Shown here one piece after another: positions 34,535 to 46,020 of a DNA stretch of 64,000 bases. A program made the position numbers and the translations under genes. Under the pieces are notes generated by a model. That model did no database searches, had not been told where the DNA came from, and saw nothing but the letters and a program-made list of their open reading frames with translations. Position 1 is the stretch's first letter. Each line of letters opens with the position of its first letter. The stretch covers positions 111,912,246 through 111,976,245 of the forward strand of contig CM056742.1 of the NCBI GenBank assembly GCA_029851415.1. The letters are read 5' to 3'. The DNA is from Eretmocerus hayati (lineage: Eukaryota; Arthropoda; Insecta; Hymenoptera; Aphelinidae).

Positions 34535-35165
34535 GGGAGTGATGAGATACCATACGATACTCTTCCGATTACATGGGATACGCATTTTCCGACCTTGACA
34601 TGATTTAATTCCACACGGTCACGCTCCCATCGAATGCCATTTTGGGAACCAAAGAACCCGAAATATGCATGGAATACGTCCAATTTCACCACTCATCCCA
34701 TTCCATGCTACACGCTCGATATAATTATTCATATTCAAGCCCATGACATACGTATAAGATATTGTACGATAATCTTGAGATTCTATGGAATGCCAATGAG
34801 ATATCATAGAATACCCGTCTGATACTATGACGAACCAATGGGATAGCAAATTAATACTCTATCCGATCCCATGACCTAACAATGAGATACCATACGGTAC
34901 TCGTCTAATTCCATGCCTCACTCATGATATTCCGTCCCATACACTTCCGATCTCATGACGCACCGATGGGGTATCATGCGATACGCATTCGATTCCCATC
35001 TGATCTCATGACGTACTGATCCCGTACCGCAAGATACTCGTCCGATCCCATGACATACGTATACGATATTGTACTTACGTAAAGCAATGGAATACTAATG
35101 AAATATTATGCAGTACTCATCTGATGCTATGGCAAAGCAATGATAACAGCAAACGATACTCATTT
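34535..35165. repeat. Degenerate GATACCATACGATACTC satellite, block 2
   Basis: Words like GAGATACCATACGGTACTCGTC and GATCCCATGACATACGTATACGATA recur at loose spacing of ~50-60 bp. Same family as 32815-33195. Short open frames here are mutual shadows without domains. Confidence 0.7.
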
Positions 35166-35179
35166 CATCCCATGACCTA

Positions 35180-35340
35180 CACTGTAAAAAAAGTTCCGAT
35201 AAAATCACTACACTGAGAGTAGGAAATCGGGCGACCTAAGCTGAGCGAGGTGAAATTACCGCGGGCTTGTGAAATTTACAATTTCTGATGGTGGTTTTAT
35301 CCCGCCAGGGGGAGCCCGTTCTGACCTGCCGGGCTTTTCG
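35180..35340 (+). mobile_element. One end of a CACTGTAAAAA element
   Basis: After TA, CACTGTAAAAAAAG begins a sequence with GGTGAAATTACCGCGGGCTTGTGAAATTTAC-like words that resemble the TA-flanked elements at 31113 and 48963. No matching opposite end was found nearby, so this is a fragment or a diverged solo end. Confidence 0.5.
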
Positions 35341-36624
35341 AATTTGACCATAGCAGTTCTGCTATTTGTGACTAATGAGTAATAATTAGTCTAATCGGGC
35401 GACGGCGCATTATCAAGTGCATGTTCATGTATATACATCAGGGTGTCCCTTATTTCTCAAGATTTTTCAATCTTTACGGGCGCATTCCAGATAGTTTTCA
35501 AACGACAAAAAAGTGAAAATCTCACTCCTACAATTCCCGGGAAAAAATTTTGAACCGTGCCGACACGAGCCGACATTTTTTAGGGAAGGGTATCAAAATG
35601 AGCTACTAATCCTCCTCGTCTCGGCATGTTCAAATCCCACGCTTCAACACCTTAGAGTTTTCAAAGTACTCCAAGACATCATTTTCGATGTAAAATTTGC
35701 TGCTGAATCCGAATTTGAAGTGATAGCGATGATTTGTCGGGATCTAGATGCCGAAAAATGGAAATTTTCGACAACAAAACCTCTTCTTCAGTCATTTTTT
35801 CCTCATTTTCTCTCTTCCCAGCAGCTCAATAAGCCACAAAGAATCTCCAAAATACCCATATCTATAGAAAATCCCACGGAAAACCCATTGGCGACCTCGG
35901 CTTTGCTGTAGAAAACTGTCCAAATTCTGATTTTTGGAAATTTTCCGATCCCGTGCTTGACTTTTTTCATCAATTCTTGTTCTATCTTTTGATCTCATTG
36001 GTCCATTGTGCTTGAAGAATCACATAGAAGCAGAGCTACTCCGAATTCTTTAATTTTCCTCTGAAATTTCTTCTCCTGAAAACACCAAGTTATCTCAAAA
36101 CTGTACTCGGAACGACACATCCGAAGTTAAATCGTCTAAAAACTGCCCATTCATAATCCCGTGGGAGTTGAGGAGAAAAAAAGCCCGAGTGAAGAATCTG
36201 AAAAAACCACCTAAATTGAGTCCTAACTTTGCAGCCTAATCGAAGTGTCTCAATCAACTGCTTGCGTCCCAACCTCTGATGAATAAGTGATGGAGTCGTT
36301 CCACCTATCGTTGGCGATATTTTCGCGTGGGACCTGGTAAATGGAACGAGAATAATTCCCTATAATTGCTCGCGATCAGATCTTAGTAGCTCAATCCTTT
36401 CAACTCATTAGAAATCATCTTTGTCAGTTTGAGCAATAAAGAACCACACTTACGGCGTCTGTCGCTATCCTTACGCACTGACGAACACGGTCAGAGATTA
36501 CAGAGGCTGTAATCTCTGATACGGCAAGGAAACATTCTCGTTGCTCAAGATAACAAGAATGGTTCCTGAGACGTGAGCACTTCTTGAAGGCGATTTGATT
36601 AGGTCTAAGAATTAAGACTCCCTA

Positions 36625-37179
36625 CACTGTAAAAAATATTTAGTGAATCTTACTGTGACACAGTGAGAATACACTATGAATTACAACATTGATTGAGGTG
36701 AATTCACTATGGTTAAGTAAAATCGCAACAATCAATGTGGGTCCTGAATTGTTACAACATTGAATGATGCGATTTTACCGTGCCGAATGTAAAGTTACAA
36801 GCGGGTATGCGCGCGGTGCTGCGGTTCGGCGTTCACCAAAAACACGACTGATCCTGCACGCTCCTGTATTGTTGCTCAGACAGCTCAATCGGAATTAATA
36901 AACTCGATCCCTGTAACAGTTCTTATCGATTTCAACAGTATTTTAGTTTAGAAATTGTACACTAATCGACGCGAAAAGATAATTTGAAACCTAACCTCAA
37001 ATATGCCGTTTGCTTGTAGCAGAACACTCGCGGACATGTAAAATCACACTCTCAAAGTGGATGATTCCTCTACCATAGGGTAAACTCACTACAATCAATG
37101 TTGTAACAATTCAGGACCCACAATGAATGTGGTGATTTTACTTTGTAGTTGCGATTCTCACGAGATTGTTTTTACAGTG
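36625..37179. mobile_element. TA-flanked MITE (555 bp)
   Basis: TA, then CACTGTAAAAAATATTTAG; the right end is GATTGTTTTTACAGTG followed by TA. Inner inverted matches include GTCCTGAATTGTTACAACATTGA near 36745 against AATGTTGTAACAATTCAGGAC near 37095. Tc1/mariner-type termini like those at 31113 and 48963, but with a different interior. Confidence 0.8.
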
Positions 37180-37242
37180 TACGACTCGACGCGGGAACTG
37201 CGTGTTTCCGCGTCTCACCGTATAAAACAGCATATGCGTCTC

Positions 37243-37335
37243 GTGCCAAAAACTTTGTCTTTCACGAAATCCTTGTTGGGCGTCAGCTTTGCCGAGGTCC
37301 AGCAATGTTTTCGCGAAGAACAAAGATTTTTGGCA
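37243..37335. repeat. Imperfect hairpin (~34-bp stem)
   Basis: GTGCCAAAAACTTTGTCTTT... pairs with ...AAGAACAAAGATTTTTGGCAC, leaving a ~25-nt loop. The size and mismatched stem look like a microRNA precursor, but it lies in transposon DNA just after a MITE, so a tiny MITE is as likely. Confidence 0.5.
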
Positions 37336-37705
37336 CTCGACGCATAATATAACATAATCTCGGTAGATCTCCTCAGACTTCCTCTCAGATCTTCCTCCCT
37401 CCCCAATATCTATCGGATTTATCAATAACGCCTATCGTTTAGTCACTTGTTGATGCTTGTTAAGTTCACTTTAATCATCTGAGTAGAGTTGAATAACTCT
37501 TGGCTCAATGTCAAGTTAGAAAACAACAAAAGAAACTCCAGTATTCTTGCACAGTCGCTCGTTTGGGTGTCGATTCATATTTTGGAGGCACCTAATTCCT
37601 CGAGGATTCAAACAATTATGAGAAATGCCGTGTACCATGAGTTATCAAGCAACTACGCAGCTGGATTAACCATTTATTTCAGTAACTCAGGCTGAGCGCG
37701 GGTCC

Positions 37706-38575
37706 ATGAGATATGTAGAACTGCTCTTAGAAAGGGAGGACATCATTGGATTCATAACACAATATCTCAATGAATGTCTACCTCGTGACGATCATAAAGA
37801 ACTCTTGGAACTATGTTTGATCTTCTTTGGTGTCACACCCGCTGACAGAGCTAATTTTCACAGACCCGGGGCACTCAACCGAGCTAGATGGATGACCCGA
37901 GCTATCTATTTCTTAAAAATCTACCTTTTCCGAAAAATATTTTCTCATACAGCTGATGAAGAGCAAAAATTATTTGATGTATGCCAATTCATTGTATTTA
38001 TTTACATCAGGGTCCGATTTTCTGCTCTTGTGGCTTCCGAAGCCCCCAAAAATGACTTGAATCTCATAAAAAAAAACTCTCCATTTATCGGAGTGTTGAT
38101 CAGGACATGGCTCAAGCAGCTCTGGAGGAGATTCAAAATCATTCGTGGTACTTGAGATCCTAGGCATGTCCCTTGGCTTTTTTCGACCACTCTCACAGTG
38201 CAGACCAAAAAATTGATGGAAGAAGCTTTGAGCTTCAATTCTGGTCCAAACACGACTGTTCCTCCAAAACGGTTCTACCTGAGAGGTCAGTCAGATTTTG
38301 AGAACTTGGCATCGAAAGGCATCGAATACTTCATCAACTCTGATTCAATGAAATTCTTTGACCGCTTACATTTGGATAAATCTTTCTTGGGAACAGACTG
38401 TGATTCGTGGTTTTCTAATGAGAAATACTCAGAAAATCGACATATTGTCAGGAACTTGTAAGTAGTTAATAATACCTCTGATAGAGCTGTGGGCCTAGCT
38501 CAAAGATGTATGAATGTATTGACAACGAAAGAGGATAAAAAACAATACCTTGCAAAAGTTGTTAGATAATATAGA
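37706..38575 (+). pseudogene. Transposase-like multicopy protein, C-terminal remnant
   Basis: Segments in two frames follow a protein type that, from memory, is abundant as uncharacterised multicopy genes in arthropod and cnidarian genomes. They read ELLELCLIFFGVTPAD, FHRPGALNRARWMTRAIYFLKI and APKNDLNLIKK in the first frame; NHSWYLRS, then a stop, then ACPLAFFD in a second; then FFDRLHLDKSFLGTDCDSWF and, after a stop at 38459-38461, VVNNTSDRAVGLAQ in the first again. At least three stops or frame changes make it non-functional. Only the C-terminal part is here; the N-terminal, probably catalytic, region is not visible. It lies in the middle of the 35439-40035 TIR element and is probably its decayed own protein. 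The superfamily is not claimed. Confidence 0.6.
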
Positions 38576-39259
38576 AAAGAATTTCCTGATGACTGTAAAC
38601 AGACTCCACTCAACAAAGTTAGAACATGATCGTAAAGCATTTCATATCCTGATGTATAGGTTGTTGGAAAAATTTGCATCGGCTTGGTGAGGAATCATAT
38701 CATCCTCGTTGATCTATAATAAATTGCGATGTCATGTTCACAATGAGCATCTCACTCTTCGAATGCACCAATCCATTGACCTTCTAATCCACTACCTAAC
38801 GTTCCAAAATATCTAACTTCACGCAAATCAAATACTCGGAGTACTGAAGACAACCAATTTCGCGGAGGAATAAGTTCTTACGGCTGTTTCCATACTTTGG
38901 ATTTAGGTGAAAGCTACTTAGCTCCGTTGAGATAAACGAAATGAACCCCTACAAGAGACAAAATCACAAGAGTTATCGATGGGCAGTTTTATGGAGAATT
39001 GAACTTTAGACGTGATATTTCGAGTAACGATTTGAGATAAATTGATGTTTGTAGGAGAAAAAATTCTAGAGTCAAACTGTAAAAACACGAATATACTTGG
39101 ACCTGAATTGAATTTTCAGCAACTCTGCTCCTATATAATTGAGAACGAAAATTGATGGAGAAATTCAAGTACGAAATGAAGAAGTTTCAAAATTTGGGAT
39201 TCGGAAAACTTCCTACCACAAAACTGGGGTCCACAATCGGTTTTCCAGTAGATTTTACA

Positions 39260-39450
39260 TAGATAAGAGTATTCTGGAGACTCTTTGTGGCTCATTGAGC
39301 TGCTGGAAAGAGAGAAATGAAGATAAAATGACTAATAGAGGGGTTTTGTTGTCGAAAATTTTCATTTTTCGGCATCTAGATCGCAATAAATCATCGCTAT
39401 CACTCCAAATTCAGATTCAGCAGCAAATTTTACATCGAAAATGATATTTT
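39260..39450 (-). repeat. Extra tandem piece of the right TIR
   Basis: GACTCTTTGTGGCTCATTGAGCTG, ATCTAGATCGCAATAAATCATCG and TTCAGCAGCAAATTTTACATCG here repeat the phrases at 39615-39790 in the same orientation. It looks like a partial duplication of the inner right arm of the 35439-40035 element. Confidence 0.7.
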
Positions 39451-40062
39451 CAAATACTTCGAGACTCGAAACCTATTACAACGAAGCTTTGTTACAGAGA
39501 CATACTGAATGAATTCGAGAATAGAATCAAACAACTCCAGAATTCAGCACTTGGAGAATTTTTCAATGCAAAACCACTGTCAAAAATCGGTTTTTCATAT
39601 AATTTTACATAGATATGAGTATTTTGGAGATTCTTTGTGGCTCATTGAGCTGCTGGGAAGAGAGAAAATGAGGAAAGAATGACTGAAAAAGAGGTTTTGT
39701 TGTCGAAAATTTCCATTTTTCGGCATCTAGATCGCAACAAATCATCGCTATCGCTTCAAATTCGGATTCAGCAGCAGATTTTCACATCGAAAATGATGTC
39801 TTGGAGTACTTTGAAAACTCTTAGGTGTTTTAGCGTGGGCTTTGAACATGTCGAGACGAGCAGGATTAGTAGTTGACTTCGATACCCTTTCCTAAAAAAT
39901 GTCGGCTCGTGTCGACACGGTTTAAAAATTTTTTCGGGAATTCTAGGAGTGGGATTTTCATTTTTCTGGCGTTTAGAAACTATCTGGGGGGCGCCCGTAA
40001 GGATTAAAAAATCTTGAGAAATGAGGGACACCCTGATATATATAGATATTGATTTGACTTGA

Positions 40063-40368
40063 TCAACTGATAAAGATAGCCCAACTTTTTTTCTTGAAGG
40101 GTGTCGATATCGCGGTCCAGGAACCCATCTAAAGAAGAGGTTATCTCGTGGTGACCCACCGAAGAACCCATTGGACGGGCTTTGCCAACAACACGATATA
40201 TTATATTCCAAACACAAGGATTTGGAGCATCGACACGCAGCGGATCTTGTACTACAAAGAGGCGCCGAAGAACGTGCAGAACAAGCCCTATTTTCGGAAC
40301 CATTGGCAGTCAGAATGAATCACAACCTCGAGAAAAATTCTTCGGCATTTTGGAGCCTAGACTCCTAG
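40063..40368 (+). CDS. Phospholipase-A2-like domain fragment (viral/Polinton type)
   Basis: An open frame of ~100 codons without a clear ATG reads YRGPGTHLKKRLSRGDPP, then NPLDGLCQQHDILYSKH and RHAADLVLQ. Together, YxGPG (calcium-loop type) and the HD catalytic pair in HDIxYS, followed by Arg-His-x-Ala-Asp, are characteristic of the secreted-PLA2-like domain in parvovirus/densovirus VP1 and in PLA2-like proteins of Polinton/adintovirus-type elements of insects. In those viruses the domain helps particles cross the endosome membrane. Here it stands alone, directly outside the right end of the 35439-40035 element, with no capsid or polymerase gene in view. Probably an endogenised fragment. The HD pair is intact and I see no internal stop. 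The family call is fairly firm; the source is inferred. Confidence 0.65.
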   Translation, partial: STDKDSPTFFLEGCRYRGPGTHLKKRLSRGDPPKNPLDGLCQQHDILYSKHKDLEHRHAADLVLQRGAEERAEQALFSEPLAVRMNHNLEKNSSAFWSLDS

Positions 40369-41762
40369 ACTTGTTATAATTGTGTCAGATATCATCATTC
40401 GAAGCTATAGCTAATAATTATATAATCATTAGATTGCAGAGTGTCATATGATAATTACAAGTTTCAGAAATCTCTGTTTCCATAATAAGATTACTTCTAA
40501 GCATGAGATCAGTGAGTAACGAGATATATAAAGCGAAACTTCAATTCTTCTCATAAAAACTTCGTCTGCAAAAATTCATTGTCAGCAGGCAACCTACAAG
40601 ATGTCAGTTTGTTCAATCGAAGCCTTTTCTAGCATATAAGCAGAGGAATCCGGACATCTTTCAGCATCGATCTGTAAGAGTAATGAGTATGTATTATTTA
40701 TAAATTCGTTCCTCACTCTCATTCTATCTCATTCTATTGAAGTTAATCTACAGGGTATCTTCAATATCTTATGTTATATTATCGATTTTGATCGATCCTT
40801 CATTGAAGAATCTTCTCATGTCCCATATAATATACGTCCCTTACACCTATCCTGTTCAGTGGATGTTCACTATGGAGTTGAGAATTGAGGTAGTGACTTA
40901 ATTGTAGTACAGAGAAAATACTAAGATAAATCGCAGAAAGGATTAAGATCGTTAGTTTCTCAACGTAAGGTTTTGTAGATGTATCAAAACGAAGTACTTT
41001 TAGAGTAATTAATGGATCCAACTTGTGAAGTAGGGTAAAAACCTCCCAGTCCTTGGTTATCTTGAGTAATATTTGACACATTCCAATCTCATTCTTGTTT
41101 TTTTTATGTTCTATTCTTATAAAAGTTAAAATTTTTCTAATTAAGTGGCAAAGAAACCACAAATTCAATTTCTATAGTTTTAAATCTCAGATAACATGAT
41201 AGTAGAGATTGTAACTCATTACCTCATTGAAATGGTCGAAGATTTCCGAAATATATCAAAACTTTACCAAGGTGATAGATTGTCTATAATACCTATCGTT
41301 GTATCACTATTGCACATGTATTGGTTTGCAAACAAACCTCGACAAATTCCAAGAAAATGGACTCTGTCAGAAAATCTTGTAACAAATCAGTACCCCCTTT
41401 GAAATAATCCAGCTGCTTTTGCTTAACACGTTCGCTGCTAAGCTAGTTTTCCGTGATTTTATTCCTCTCATGAACTGGACCCCCGTATCCTGGTAAAAAT
41501 GCTTGGATTGGAGCAAACTTTTTTTGGTTCGTTGGTTCAGCCCTAGACAGAGTAAATCACCTTGGGAAGTTCTTACTGGATATATTTTTTGAGTCATTAC
41601 GGACTGGATGAGATTGGAAAATGAAAAATCGCGGGACCCGCGGGTGGGTCCCGCCGCAGCGAACGTGTTAACATTTTTTTGAGAAGTTGTTTGAGAACAA
41701 AGTTATGATCTCCAGGAGAGGAGAGGAAATCTTGCCTTGTTTGCTGAATAAAGTTCCCCTTT
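40369..41762. other. Unassigned stretch before a gene 3' end
   Basis: AT-rich and mainly non-coding. Several short frames (for example 41168-40800 on -) have no recognisable domain. It lies downstream of the - strand gene that ends at 41763 and may include its 3' UTR. Polyadenylation signals could not be assigned confidently. Confidence 0.3.
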
Positions 41763-44700
41763 TCAGTTTCTCTTAACTTTCTTGACAGGCACCACATAAT
41801 CATCAAAATTCCTTGGTTTTGGTATTCTCTTGGATCTCACTGTTGCTGAAGTATTGTTGGTAACACGCTCCTGAAGTGTTATTTTTTGTATCTTTTTGCG
41901 CAGCGTAGGTGGCTTGGATTCTTCTAAAATGTCAACTGCTAATTCATTGAGCGATCCAGGCTCGGATTCATTTTTTTCCTCGATTAGACCTGAAATTTTT
42001 TAATGTTTCTCTCCGAAGTATGGGCAAACGGTCTGAATCAATGGTACACGTGTGCTCATGGTCATCTTAAATCTGATGCTTCCATCGATATCTATAACAG
42101 AACCGGGGTGACTTTCCAAAAAAACAACTTAGCGTGAATTCTTCTGCTGATAAGTACATTCTCAAGTTTGTTGCTTCTTCAATCAAGATGACGAAATGTA
42201 CCACTGAATGTTTTTGGAACTACAGGTTGGCGTGGACCCAGGAAAATTGAAACGGTAGTGAGTGAAGCTTATGGAAAATACGTTACAAATAATCTTAGTG
42301 ATTCTGGGGCACAGAAACCATCTATGAATCAATCAAGTGAAGATGATGGGAGTGGATTATTTTGACACAAAATCAGAAGGTTACGCATGCCATGGAAGAA
42401 AATAAAAGTTTCTTTTCCAGAAGCCTTCAATCACGATCGGACCGCATTTTATGATTTGCATTCGACACAGAGATCTTGAAATATCATTAGAAAATCCGTA
42501 CCCTCTTCATCTTTGCTTGCTTTTTTGACATCTTCATTCCGTTTGCACTGCTGTGGCTCTCCCTTGTTATCAAGGCCCAATTCTGAAATTGATAGATATA
42601 TTATTTTCAAAATTTCCGATTTTTTTTTATGGTGGCAGATGTTCATATTTTGACCTATAAAATCGAAAAAGTTAATTCAAAAAGAAATCTGAGACTCAAC
42701 TCATTTTTGTATGTCGTTTCCTCGTGGAATTACTCATACGAAAGATGAGAGAATAATATATCAATTCATGTTCTTCGAAATATTTTTTGCCGCAAAATTC
42801 ATGTTATCAATCGGCTCCGCAATGTGAAAAATTTTCCATTTCAATCAATCATCGATCATTCATCGGGAAACCATGATAAGGTGAAAATCCATACACCATG
42901 TTGTAGCTCTTTTCAAGACCTTCAAAATCGGTTTTCCATACATTTCTCTACGATTTCTTTCACCCGAGTTACGTGTGATCTAGCAAAGAAAAGTTGGTGC
43001 GGGTCGAGGGCACTGGTGATTTAGAGGTATGAGCTTTTTCTCCTTTAAACTATCTGAGGTCGTTTGGAAAGCGTTCTTAAGGAGGTTGGATAGTAAATGA
43101 CTTTTTTTTTACAGAGGATTGAGATTCATGCAGCCGTATAGATCGCGATTTTGTGCATCGTTTCCCGTGAAGAAAAGTATGGGTTGCCGCAGGATTTCAC
43201 AAGGAAAAGCATTTTGAAAATCGGATTTTTAACCCTATTCTTACGGCCATATCATTTTTTTCGACCGGAAGTGATGGGATATTTTTTTGTAATTATAATT
43301 CACTTCATCAAGAAACTAGTCGGAGGAAGTTGGAATTTTGTACTTTCTGATGAATCCATGAAAATTGTGGGTTGCCGCACTTTTACGAGAGGAATTTGAG
43401 ATTGAATTCGATGACGTACAGGTTACGGTATTGCGGGGAATACTCGCGATCGAACGATGCTGAATTCGAATACATTCTACACACACAAGTCAGTTTTATT
43501 GATCGCACTAAGGATTTTGACAAGATAGAAATAATGATTTTACGGAGGAGGAAGGCTCGATCTCGAGGCAGGGTAGGTGATTTATTTCGGAATCATTCAC
43601 CGGCTCAACTCTTTCTGAAATGAGGCTAGACTCTCTGCCGTATGGAAGATGGAGGCCTTGCAATTTACTTGTCATCTACGTCTAATACACTGAATTTGCT
43701 CAAGGATTTTCAATATTTTTTGTTGGAATGAATTCTCTGCCGTATGAGAGATGCAGACCTTGCAATTCACTTGCTATTTACGTCTAATAAATTGAATTTG
43801 CTCAAGGATTTTCAAAGTTTTTTGTTGAAATAAGTAACACGTTGAACATAGTCATAGTATTTATTCGGGGTTCCATTTCGCACTTGAAATCACTTTTTCC
43901 TGATTGTAATCACGAAAGCTCACAAGTATCACGGATGACACGCAACGTAAACAATAGCAGACATGTTATAGTACTTATAACTTTCAGCTAGATGTAAACA
44001 TTCGAACGGGGAATCCCCTCGCTCGCACAGGAAATGAGGTTTCGGTAATCAAGCGAGTCACACAAAAGTGAGACTTATTATTTTGGACATTTTTTGACGA
44101 AAAAAATATCATCTAGCTTCGTCTAAATTCATTATTTGAATTTACACGTGAAATGTGGGATGTTTGGGAGCGTAAAAATGAGAGTTTTGTATTGGTTGCT
44201 ATCTTGACTCACGAGTCACTATCCAACCTCCTTAAACATAACTGATTCATGTTTTATGATTTTTAGGAGATTTTACGTCGAAATCGAGGACTACGCATTT
44301 TTTTGTATCTCCGCTACTCTCGACGCGTGTGAATTTGCTCTCTTTTGATCACTCGTAACTCGGGTGCAAAAGACCGTAGAGTAATGTATAAACAATTGAA
44401 TTCAAAGGTCTTGAAATGAGCTACAAGATCCCGCAAGAATTTTTATGCGATCGTAATTTCCCGATAAATGATCGGTGATTGATTGAAATGAAGAATTTTT
44501 CACTTTTTGGAGCCAATCAAAAACATGAGTTTTGGGTTGAAAAAATTTTTGAGAGGCATGAATTGATAGCTCTTTCTCTCATCTCCCGAATGCTTTTCAT
44601 GGAATTGCCGTAGACCCAAGGACGTCCGAGTAATCGCTGTTTTAGTAAAGGGATCCGTGTTTCATTCATTTTGGTGGGTACTGTAGGTGGACGAGCAGTA

Positions 44701-44913
44701 TAGATATCAGTTTGGATTTAGTGGAAGATTCTATGCAGGAATGAAATTCTTTGCAATTTGACCAGGAACGATGAAGAATACACGACTCTTGATTCAAAAA
44801 ATCATGACCTGACTTGACGGGTAATTGAGTGCACGGATACGTACCCTTGTCCAGATTTTGAATCAAATCGTTGAGATCCTCATCGGAGACGGGTGATTTG
44901 TGGATAGCTTCGA
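41763..44913 (-). CDS. Unrecognised multi-exon gene, 3' part
   Basis: Three exons join in one phase. Exon 44913-44845 (acceptor CGATTTGCAG, donor AAGG|GTACGT) reads EAIHKSPVSDEDLNDLIQNL. Exon 42582-42502 (acceptor TCAATTTCAG, donor GAGG|GTACGG) begins ELGLDNKGEPQQCKRNED. Exon 41989-41763 (acceptor AAATTTCAG) contains LNELAVDILEESKPP, RSKRIPKPRNFDDYVVP and VKKVKRN before TGA. Every junction is phase 1, and the first two exons are multiples of three. The product is hydrophilic, with acidic stretches and a basic C-terminus like a nuclear localisation signal; I know no matching family. An upstream start exon may lie near 45160-45113 (MPKKQSSQLQGNEQD), with a weak donor. The 2.3-kb intron holds an inverted-repeat element. 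It could be a host gene or the terminal exons of an unrecognised transposon gene. Confidence 0.55.
42705..44625. mobile_element. 1.9-kb inverted-repeat element in an intron
   Basis: Left arm (~42705-43080) and right arm (~44215-44625) match in reverse complement. Examples are GGAATTACTCATACGAAAGATGAG against its partner near 44600, TCAATTCATG near 42762 against CATGAATTGA near 44558, CATTTCAATCAATCATCGATCATT near 42838 against 44470-44490, and AAGGAGGTTGGATAGT near 43078 against its complement near 44220. No transposase recognised. It lies wholly within the intron between the exons at 42582 and 44845, so it can be spliced out. Confidence 0.75.
43625..43835. repeat. ~105-bp tandem duplication
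   Basis: CTCTCTGCCGTATGGAAGATGGAGGCCTTGC (43630) and TTCTCTGCCGTATGAGAGATGCAGACCTTGC (43734) begin two copies that both run through GAATTTGCTCAAGGATTTTCAA. Part of the centre of the 42705-44625 element. Confidence 0.8.
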
Positions 44914-45328
44914 CTGCAAATCGAAAAATATTGGGTTACACATTATGAAGACGATTACACTAATCGAACTTGACTCGTCCTCTTATGTTTCAAATGATAT
45001 TATATTCGTGAATCGGCATTGGAGGACTAATTTTATTTCTCTATCAATCTCAAATTTGAGATCGATTTATTGAGAAATTAACGACCATATGCAATTTTTT
45101 CATTTTAGTACAATCTTGCTCATTTCCTTGAAGCTGAGACGATTGCTTCTTCGGCATAGCAGTACTTCTAAGAATAAAAGAAAAAATTTGAGCTAGTAAC
45201 AGTCGATTTTCCTGTTTTTCTCTGATCGTAGTGGTCATAAATAATTCTGAGTCCTTCGGAACAACCCAGAAATCCACAAATATATTGATTTCCTATGGAT
45301 TAAGAATTTCGGAGTATTACCAAGCAGT

Positions 45329-45483
45329 CTGTAACGTGAGTTCACGCACACACTCTCTCGTCCGTGAGCTCACCGATGACTTTGGGGCCCAAGCATGTGT
45401 GAGTGAGACTCACACATGTTTGCGTCTGTTTGGCGTCCGTGAGCTCACGGACGAAAGAGTGTGTGCGTAAACTCACGCTACAG
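45329..45483. mobile_element. Short palindromic MITE (155 bp)
   Basis: CTGTAACGTGAGTTCACGCAC...CGTCCGTGAGCTCA pairs with TGAGCTCACGGACG...GTGCGTAAACTCACGCTACAG. It also contains its own inner GTGTGAGTGAGACTCACAC dyad. No coding capacity. Confidence 0.8.
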
Positions 45484-45864
45484 ACCGTGGCGCCACCGCA
45501 CTAGAGCTTCGGACCATTACAACCTAATATGCCGTATGCGGCAGTCTTACTTTTCTTCCAGTTCAATGCGCAGGCTGAGTCGCGCTTTGCTCACCATGAG
45601 CGCCTCGGTCGATTTTTTGAACCGCAAAACGGCGCGGCACGGAGCGAATACATGTAATAATCACATATACCGTTCTAACTCGGTCAGAAGAGTTTTTGCA
45701 TATGTTTTATGGCATATTATCACTCAATATGCGTGAAGGAATGAAAAAAAAATGGGAAAGGCACGCTGACGCTTCATTTTTAACTTCTGGATTTTTTGAA
45801 TAGAGAATGTGTGAGTTCGCGCGATAAAGCCCATAATAGTATATTACGCAACGATGTCGAAAAG

Positions 45865-46020
45865 TTGGATTTACGCACGAGTAAAAATCTTTACACACGA
45901 GTGTGAGTCTTTACGCACTGGTGAGATTCTTTACGCACGAGCCGCGTAGCGGCGAGTGCGTAAAGTATCTCAACAGTGCGTAAAGATTCACATCTCGTGT
46001 GTAAAGGTTTTCCGAGTGCG
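45865..46020. repeat. TTTACGCAC motif cluster 1
   Basis: TTTACGCAC or its complement GTGCGTAAA, with close variants (TTTACACAC), occurs about nine times in 155 bp. Copies on the left read TTTACGCAC and those on the right GTGCGTAAA, about a dyad near 45947 (CCGCGTAGCGG). Confidence 0.75.

Larger units (their letters stand above)
35439..40035. mobile_element. 4.6-kb element with ~430-bp TIRs
   Basis: The left end (CAGGGTGTCCCTTATTTCTC, from 35439) and right end (ending GGGACACCCTG at 40035) match in reverse complement for about 430 bp. Shared landmarks are the AATTCCCGGGAA/TTCGGGAATT area, GCCGACACGAGCCGACATTTTT, ATCTAGATGCCGAAAAATGG, and CAGCAGCTCAATAAGCCAC near the inner ends. Part of the right arm is present a second time, in the same orientation, at 39260-39450. 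Inside are a MITE (36625-37179), a hairpin and a transposase-like pseudogene. The superfamily is uncertain; flanking T/A bases do not give a clean target duplication. Confidence 0.75.
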
